From the NCBI RefSeq assembly GCF_001542625.1, contig NZ_CP016279.1, forward strand, positions 8,184,001 to 8,248,000: 64,000 nucleotides of DNA, written 5' to 3'. The position numbers and the translations under genes were made by a program. This document shows, in pieces, positions 58,886-64,000 of this stretch (position 1 is its first letter; each line of letters begins with the position of its first letter). Under the pieces are notes generated by a model. It was given only the letters and a program-made list of their open reading frames with translations, made no database searches and was not told where the DNA came from. The stretch is from Streptomyces griseochromogenes (GTDB lineage Bacteria > Actinomycetota > Actinomycetes > Streptomycetales > Streptomycetaceae).

Positions 58886-59925
58886 AGCTGGGCCGTCCTC
58901 CGCCGTCGTACGAGAAAGATGAAGACCGGGCCGCCGATGATCGCGGTGACGATGCCGACCTGGAGCTCCGAGGGGCGGGCGACGACCCGGCCGATGACGT
59001 CGGCGCCGAGCAGCAGCACGGGCGACAGGACGGTCGCGTACGGCAGGATCCAGCGCAGGTCGGGACCGGTGAAGGAGCGCACGACATGCGGGACCATCAG
59101 GCCGACGAAGACGATCGGGCCGCAGGCGGCGGTCGCGGCACCGCACAGCACGGTGGCGGCCACCATGGCGAGGGCGCGGGTGCGGTTGAGGTTCGCTCCC
59201 AGGGCGCGGGCGGTGTCGTCGCCCATCGCGACGGCGTTCAGCGGCCGGGCCAGCGCGAGCGCGAGGACCGTGCCGACCGCGAGGAACGGCAGCACCTGGA
59301 GGACGGTCGAGTTCGTGGCCGAGGCCAGCGAACCCACGGTCCAGAAGCGCATCTTCGCCAGCGCCGCGTCGTCCGTGATCATCACGGCCTGGAGATAGCC
59401 GTACAGCGCGGCGCTGATCGCCGTACCGGCGAGCGCCAGCCGCACCGGCGTGGCGCCCCGGCTGCCGCCGAGGAACCAGACCAGCGCACCGACCGCCGCC
59501 GCACCGGCGAAGGCGAACCACACATAGCCGGTGAGGCTGGTGACGCCGAGGTAGGTGATGGCCGTGACGACGGCGGCCGAGGCACCCGCGTTGATGCCGA
59601 GCAGCCCGGGGTCGGCCAGCGGATTGCGGGTGAGCGCCTGGAGCACGGCCCCGGACAGGCCGAGCGCGGCACCGGCCAGCAGACCGAGGACCGTGCGCGA
59701 GAGCCGCTCGCCGACGACGACGTCGCCGTATGTGCCCGTGTCGTGGAACAGGCCGTGCCAGACCTGGTCGAGTGAGAGCGCTTTCGCCCCGATCGCGATG
59801 CTCGCCACGGCGACGAGCACCAGGATCGCGACGGAGGCGAGGAGCCCAAGGGCCCGCACCGCCCGGCGATTTGGGGGCGCGGGGGCGGTCTCCGCGCGCT
59901 GTTCCGGAGGACTGTCGACCAACAC
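58882..59925 (-). CDS. iron-siderophore ABC permease (FecCD), first subunit
   Basis: 347 aa. LSRTVLGLLAGAALGLSGAV, LQALTRNPLADPGLLGINAG and CGPIVFVGLMVPHVVRSFTG. First gene of the operon. The GTG at 59925 lies only a few bases downstream of the iron box with no ribosome site, so the mRNA is probably leaderless. A binding protein is not encoded here. Confidence 0.93.
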   Translation of the reverse strand: MLVDSPPEQRAETAPAPPNRRAVRALGLLASVAILVLVAVASIAIGAKALSLDQVWHGLFHDTGTYGDVVVGERLSRTVLGLLAGAALGLSGAVLQALTRNPLADPGLLGINAGASAAVVTAITYLGVTSLTGYVWFAFAGAAAVGALVWFLGGSRGATPVRLALAGTAISAALYGYLQAVMITDDAALAKMRFWTVGSLASATNSTVLQVLPFLAVGTVLALALARPLNAVAMGDDTARALGANLNRTRALAMVAATVLCGAATAACGPIVFVGLMVPHVVRSFTGPDLRWILPYATVLSPVLLLGADVIGRVVARPSELQVGIVTAIIGGPVFIFLVRRRRTAQL

Positions 59926-59929
59926 GAGG

Positions 59930-59948
59930 TTAGGTTAGCCTACCCTCG
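59930..59948. promoter_or_regulatory. iron box (DmdR/IdeR site) over the transporter promoter
   Basis: TTAGGTTAGCCTACCCTCG matches the actinobacterial iron box TTAGGTTAGGCTAACCTAA at most positions, strongest in the first 13. It ends five bases before the permease start codon, so bound repressor would cover the -10 and start. Confidence 0.75.
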
Positions 59949-59980
59949 CATGTGATCTCGATCCGGAGACCGCCGAAGAG

Positions 59981-61009
59981 TCAGAGCCCGAGCCGCGCCA
60001 GTACCTTGCCCCCGTCCAGCTCGCAGGAACCGTCCCCGGCCGCGGTCCAGGCCGCCGCGCACAGCGCCCGCAGTCCGTCGAGCGCCCCGCCGTCGCCCTC
60101 CAGCTCCAGCTGCTCCGCCCCGGCGGACGCCGTCCAGCCGCCGCAACGGAAGCCGTCGCCTTCCCGGGTGATCTCCGGCTGGCCGGTGAGCAGCCCGCGC
60201 AGATCGGCGTCCACGTACGTCGGCCGGTGCTCCGGCCCCGCCGCGAGCAACTGGGGGCCGTCGGTGACACCGGTCAGCACCAACAGCGAGTCCACCCCGC
60301 CGTTGAACGCGCCCTCGATGTCCGTGTCCAGCCGGTCCCCGACGACCAACGGCCGCTCGGCGCCCGTGCGCAGGATCGTCTCCCGGTGCATCGGGGGCAG
60401 CGGCTTGCCCGCCACCTGGGGCTCGGCGCCGGTCGCGATCCGTACGACCTCCACGGCCGCCCCGTTGCCCGGCGCGATGCCCCGCCCGCTGGGAATCGTC
60501 AGGTCGGTGTTGGACGCGAACCACGGCACCCCACGCGCCACGGCGTACGACGCCTCGGCGAACCGCCCCCAGGGCAGCTCGGGCCCGCCGTACCCCTGCA
60601 CCACCGCCGCCGGATCGTCGTCCGCCGACTCCACCGGCACGAGGCCGCGCTCGCGCAGCGCCACCCGCAGCCCCTCACCACCGACGACCAGCACCCGCGC
60701 GCCGGCCGGCACCTGCTCGCTGATCAGCCGCGCGACGGCCTGCGCCGAGGTGATGACGTCGTCCGCCCCCGTCGGTATCCCCAGCTCCGTCAGATGCCGA
60801 GCCACCGCGTCCGGCGTCCGCAGGGCGTTGTTGGTGACATAGGCCAGATGCATCCCGCCCGCGCGGGCGCTCGCCAGCGAGTCGACCGCGTGCACGATCG
60901 CGTTCCCGCCCGCGTACACCACCCCGTCCAGATCGAGCAGCGCCGTGTCGTACCCCTCGCTCAGGGGCCTCCCCGTGCCCTCGGGCCTCGTCCTGACGCC
61001 CTGGCTCAT
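59981..61009 (-). CDS. HAD-superfamily phosphatase, HAD-IIA (NagD-like)
   Basis: 342 aa. Motif I LLDLDGVVYAGGNAI, VTNNALRTPDAVARHL for motif II, Lys in VAGKPLPPMHRE, and motif IV VVGDRLDTDIEGAFNGG. C2-cap HAD enzymes hydrolyse small phosphates such as p-nitrophenyl phosphate or pyridoxal phosphate. The C-terminus has an extra domain of about 70 residues. The ATG follows GAGGAGC at eight to ten bases. Confidence 0.9.
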   Translation of the reverse strand: MSQGVRTRPEGTGRPLSEGYDTALLDLDGVVYAGGNAIVHAVDSLASARAGGMHLAYVTNNALRTPDAVARHLTELGIPTGADDVITSAQAVARLISEQVPAGARVLVVGGEGLRVALRERGLVPVESADDDPAAVVQGYGGPELPWGRFAEASYAVARGVPWFASNTDLTIPSGRGIAPGNGAAVEVVRIATGAEPQVAGKPLPPMHRETILRTGAERPLVVGDRLDTDIEGAFNGGVDSLLVLTGVTDGPQLLAAGPEHRPTYVDADLRGLLTGQPEITREGDGFRCGGWTASAGAEQLELEGDGGALDGLRALCAAAWTAAGDGSCELDGGKVLARLGL

Positions 61010-61081
61010 TCCACATCGCTCCTCGCTCGACCGTCTTTCCCCGATCATGCCCCACACCACTGACACACGTACGATGCCGGG

Positions 61082-62365
61082 ATGAACACTGCAGGTCACT
61101 CGGAAGCAACGGCGCACCGAGGCCTGGAACTCAACCCGTTCCGAGGCCTTCGATACGACCCCGACCGGGTCGGCAGCCTGGCCTCCGTCACCTCCCCGCC
61201 CTACGACGTCGTGGTACGCCCAGACGGCCTGCACCACCTCCAGTCGGCCGATCCGCACAACATCGTCCGGCTGATCCTTCCCCAGGACGGCACCCCCAGC
61301 GCCCGCAACGAACAGGCCGCAGACACCCTGCGCCGCTGGCGCACCGAGGGCGTCCTGACCACCGACCCGGAACCCGCCCTGTACGTGTACGAGCAGCGGG
61401 ACGGCAACGGCATGCTCCAGCGCGGTGTCATCGGCGCTCTACGCGTGTCCGACCCCTCGGAGGGCGTGGTGCTGCCGCACGAGGACGTCATGCCGCCGGT
61501 CGTCGCCGACCGCGCGGCCCTGATGCGCGCCACCCGCGCGAATCTGGAGCCCCTGCTGCTGACCTACCACGGCAACGGCGCGGCGGCCGACGTCGTCGAG
61601 CGCACGGCGGAGCGGCCCCCACTGCTGGCCACCACCACCGAGGACGGCTTCCACCACGCCCTGTGGTCGGTCACCGACCCCGCCGACGTCACCCGTATCC
61701 AGTCCGACCTGGCCAACCACCAGGCCCTCATCGCCGACGGCCACCACCGCTGGGCCACCTACCGGCAGCTGCGCGCCGAACACCCCTCCCCCAGCCCCTG
61801 GGACCACGGCCTCGTCCTCCTGGTCGACACCGCCCGCTACCCGCTGCGCGTGCGCGCCATCCACCGCCTGCTGCACGGCCTGCCGGTCGCGGACGCGCTG
61901 GCGGCCCTGGACGGCCTGTTCCGGGTACGACAGCTCGCGGCACCGCTGCCCGAGGCCCTGGACGCGCTCGCGGACGCGGCCTGCTCGGGCAACGCCTTCC
62001 TGCTGGCCGGTGACGGCGGCTTCCACCTGATCGACCGCCCGGATCCGGACCTGCTGGCCCGGACGATCCCCGCGGACCGCCCGGCCGCCTGGCGCTCGCT
62101 CGACGCCACCGTCCTGCACGCCACGCTCCTCGAACACGTCTGGCGCATCCCCGAGGACTCTCCCGCCGACATCGCCTACATCCACGACACGGCCGCGACG
62201 GTCGCGAAGGCGGAGCGCGACGGCGGTACGGCCGTCCTGATGCACCCGGTCCGCGAGGAGGTCGTACGCGACCTGGCCCGTCAGGGCGTGACGATGCCCC
62301 GCAAGTCCACGTCGTTCGGCCCGAAGCCGGCGTCGGGGCTGGTACTGCGGGCACTGGAGATCTGA
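61082..62365 (+). CDS. DUF1015 family protein
   Basis: 427 aa. LELNPFRGLRYDPDRVGSLA, TSPPYDVVVRPDGLHHLQSA, and LIADGHHRWATYRQLRAEHP are the conserved DUF1015 blocks; function is unknown. TACGAT at 61071-61076 is five bases before the ATG, so it is leaderless. It is divergent from the HAD phosphatase gene. A strong hairpin follows the stop. Confidence 0.9.
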   Translation: MNTAGHSEATAHRGLELNPFRGLRYDPDRVGSLASVTSPPYDVVVRPDGLHHLQSADPHNIVRLILPQDGTPSARNEQAADTLRRWRTEGVLTTDPEPALYVYEQRDGNGMLQRGVIGALRVSDPSEGVVLPHEDVMPPVVADRAALMRATRANLEPLLLTYHGNGAAADVVERTAERPPLLATTTEDGFHHALWSVTDPADVTRIQSDLANHQALIADGHHRWATYRQLRAEHPSPSPWDHGLVLLVDTARYPLRVRAIHRLLHGLPVADALAALDGLFRVRQLAAPLPEALDALADAACSGNAFLLAGDGGFHLIDRPDPDLLARTIPADRPAAWRSLDATVLHATLLEHVWRIPEDSPADIAYIHDTAATVAKAERDGGTAVLMHPVREEVVRDLARQGVTMPRKSTSFGPKPASGLVLRALEI

Positions 62366-62378
62366 GCCCGGACATGCG

Positions 62379-62409
62379 GAAGGGCGGGACCGCCGGGGTC
62401 CCGCCCTTC
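62379..62409. terminator. terminator between DUF1015 and the TPR gene
   Basis: GAAGGGCGGGACC pairs perfectly with GGTCCCGCCCTTC around a GCCGG loop, 13 bp after the DUF1015 stop and between convergent genes, so it can act in both directions. Confidence 0.85.
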
Positions 62410-62459
62410 GTCACATGGCCACCGTCACCCGGTCACCGTAACCCGCTCACGGGCTCACA

Positions 62460-64000
62460 TCAGTCCTTGTCGTCCTGCCCGGGCGTGTCCGCGGATTCGG
62501 CGCCCTCTTCGCGCTCGGTCCCGGTCGCGTCCTCGTCCGCGGCCTCGGCCCCGGTCACGTCCCCGGTCACGCCGGTCACGTCCCCGGTCACGTCCTCGGT
62601 CTCGTCCAGTGCGTCGACGAACTCCACACCGTCCAGCTCGGCGAGCCTGTCGGAGGCGTCCGTGCTGCCGTCCCGGTCAGCCTCGACGGCCTTGGCGAAC
62701 CACTCGCGTGCCTCGTTCTCCCGGCCGGCGGCCAGCAGGGCGTCCGCGTAGGCGTAGCGCAGGCGCGCGGTCCACGGCTGGACGGAGTTGGAGGCCAGCT
62801 CGGGGCTCTGCAGGGTCACGATGGCAGCGTCCAGCTGTCCCATGTCACGCCGGGCACCGGCCGCGACGAGCCGCATCTCGACCTGCCCGGCCTTGTCCAG
62901 CTTGTGCACCTCCGGAGCGCCGGCCATGTCCAGCGCCTTCTCCGGCCGCCCGAGGCCACGTTCGCAGTCGGCCATCACCGGCCACAGCTCCACGGTGCCG
63001 GTCATGCGCCGCGCGGCGCGGAACTCGGCGAGGGCCTCGGAGTACTTCTGGTTGGCGTACGCGGCGAACCCGGCGGCCTCGCGTACGGCGGCCACACGGG
63101 ACGCCAGGCGCAGTGCCACCCTGGAGTAGCCGTACGCGCCCTCGGGGTCCTCGTCGATGAGCCGGGCGACCATCACCAGGTTCTTGGCGACGTCCTCCGC
63201 GAGCGTCTTGGGCAGGCTCTGCAGCTCCTGCCGTACATCCTTGTCGATCTCGTCGCCGGTGACGTCCTCGGGGATCGGCAGCCGCTTGATCGGCTCACGG
63301 TCCCGGTCCCGGTCACGCTCGTCGCGGAAGCGGCCACCGCCACGCCGGTCGTCCCGGCCACGGAAGCCACCGCCCGGGCGCCCGCCCCGGTCGTCACGGC
63401 GGTCGTCACGGCGGTCGTCACGGCGGTCGTCACGGCGCGGGCCGCGGCTGCGGTCGCCGCGGTCGTCACGGCCGCGGAAGCCGCCACGATCACCGCGGTC
63501 GCCCCGCTCACCGCGGTCGTCGCGGGCACGGTAGCCGCCGCGGTCGCTGCGGAAGTCGCCTCGGTTGTCGTCCCGACGGAAGCCACCGCGCTCACCACGG
63601 TCACCACGGGCGTCGCGGTCACCACGGGCGTCGCGGTCGTCGCGTCGGCCGTAGCCGCCACGGTCGTCACGGCGGTCGTCACGCCGATCATCGCGGCGGT
63701 CGTCCCTGCGGTCGTCACGGCGGAAGTCGGAGCGCTCGCCGCCGCGGCGGAACCCGGGACGGTCACCCTCGCGTCGGTCATCGCGGCGGTCGTCACGTCG
63801 GTCGTCGCGCCGGTCGTCGCGGGCACGGTAGCCGCCGCGGTCGCTGCGGAAGTCGCCTCGGTTGTCGTCCCGACGGAAGCCACCGCGCTCACCACGGTCA
63901 CCACGGGCGTCGCGGTCACCACGGGCGTCGCGGTCGTCGCGTCGGCCGTAGCCGCCACGGTCGTCACGACCCCGGAAACCACCACGGTCACCGCGGTCAC
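62460..64000 (-). CDS. TPR protein with Arg/Asp/Gly-rich disordered N-terminus (5' end outside window)
   Basis: 513 codons visible. The C-terminal half is helical TPR-like ([60 protein letters not shown]) with an acidic C-terminus. The N-terminal 220 or so visible codons are RDDR, RGD, GGFRGR and GGYGRR repeats, resembling RGG-box RNA-binding tracts. A 158-bp perfect duplication lies in this tract. A link to ribosome or RNA handling is speculative. The true start is to the right of the window. Confidence 0.75.
   Translation of the reverse strand, partial: DRGDRGGFRGRDDRGGYGRRDDRDARGDRDARGDRGERGGFRRDDNRGDFRSDRGGYRARDDRRDDRRDDRRDDRREGDRPGFRRGGERSDFRRDDRRDDRRDDRRDDRRDDRGGYGRRDDRDARGDRDARGDRGERGGFRRDDNRGDFRSDRGGYRARDDRGERGDRGDRGGFRGRDDRGDRSRGPRRDDRRDDRRDDRRDDRGGRPGGGFRGRDDRRGGGRFRDERDRDRDREPIKRLPIPEDVTGDEIDKDVRQELQSLPKTLAEDVAKNLVMVARLIDEDPEGAYGYSRVALRLASRVAAVREAAGFAAYANQKYSEALAEFRAARRMTGTVELWPVMADCERGLGRPEKALDMAGAPEVHKLDKAGQVEMRLVAAGARRDMGQLDAAIVTLQSPELASNSVQPWTARLRYAYADALLAAGRENEAREWFAKAVEADRDGSTDASDRLAELDGVEFVDALDETEDVTGDVTGVTGDVTGAEAADEDATGTEREEGAESADTPGQDDKD
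63514..63671. repeat. 158-bp direct repeat, copy 1, in the TPR gene
   Basis: Identical in every base to 63811-63968, offset 297 bp (99 codons, in frame). It encodes [20 protein letters not shown] and the following block, including [18 protein letters not shown]. Identity at synonymous sites points to recent duplication or gene conversion. Confidence 0.9.
63811..63968. repeat. 158-bp direct repeat, copy 2, in the TPR gene
   Basis: Second perfect copy of 63514-63671. Sequence to its right begins to resemble the block left of copy 1, so the 99-codon period may continue beyond the window. Confidence 0.9.

Noticed and set aside
63173..64000. Minus-strand frame rich in Ala, Thr and Val, and a CRISPR-like look to the repeats
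   Set aside because: The frame carrying the TPR domain is open through the whole region and gives RDDR/RGD repeats. Repeats are coding, irregular in spacing and lack unique spacers.

Overview
The window is chromosomal DNA from a Streptomyces (actinomycete). It has very high GC with strong third-position G/C, frequent GTG/TTG starts, many leaderless genes, and secreted streptogrisin-type proteases. The gene order, as I recall it, follows the S. coelicolor core stretch from about SCO1735 (secreted lipase) through dnaE2, sepF2, gcdH, der/cmk/tyrA/aroH, scpAB/parA-like, ald, pyrG, recN/NAD kinase/tlyA, to the iron ABC transporter and DUF1015 genes. This assignment is from memory, not from a search.

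Layout. 1-8.0 kb: partial secreted lipase with a Crp-like palindrome upstream; the mutagenic repair pair dnaE2-imuB (4-bp overlap, LexA-like boxes upstream); two tandem streptogrisin-type proteases. 8.4-12.4 kb: a decayed amino-acid ABC ATPase fossil, a FAD/NAD(P)-binding protein coupled to a small unknown protein, and a DUF5685 protein with an extraordinary cysteine-rich tail. 12.7-23.3 kb: sepF-like division gene, acyl-CoA dehydrogenase with a palindromic operator, MFS exporter, GT-C glycosyltransferase, PAP2 phosphatase, I78 inhibitor, WYL regulator, Rpf-like muralytic protein with LysM, and two hypotheticals. 23.3-27.8 kb: aroH-tyrA-cmk-acyltransferase-der, largely overlapping, on the minus strand. 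28-31.7 kb: Rieske protein, then a compact module of two RlaP-type nucleotidyltransferases, an ADP-ribosylglycohydrolase and an NrtR-like Nudix regulator with its own palindromic operator. 31.8-36.5 kb: parA-like, small partner, scpA, scpB, rluB operon. 36.8-42.7 kb: ald, STAND/TPR regulator, ADP-ribose pyrophosphatase, pyrG. 43.3-49.4 kb: GH15, BBE-type oxidase, PucR regulator, GT4 glycosyltransferase. 50-56.3 kb: HNH nuclease and sedolisin flanking recN, then tlyA-NAD kinase. 56.3-60 kb: small proteins and a leaderless, iron-boxed FecCD-type importer. 60-64 kb: HAD phosphatase, DUF1015, and a TPR protein with a disordered Arg/Asp/Gly N-terminus carrying a perfect 158-bp duplication.

Most genes are housekeeping and lie in tight operons with ATGA/GTGA overlaps. 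The best candidate for a little-described system is the NrtR / ADP-ribosylglycohydrolase / nucleotidyltransferase operon with its convergent second nucleotidyltransferase (28.5-31.7 kb). The cysteine-tailed DUF5685 protein and the FAD-enzyme/small-protein pair are secondary candidates. No tRNA, rRNA, CRISPR array, insertion sequence or prophage was seen.
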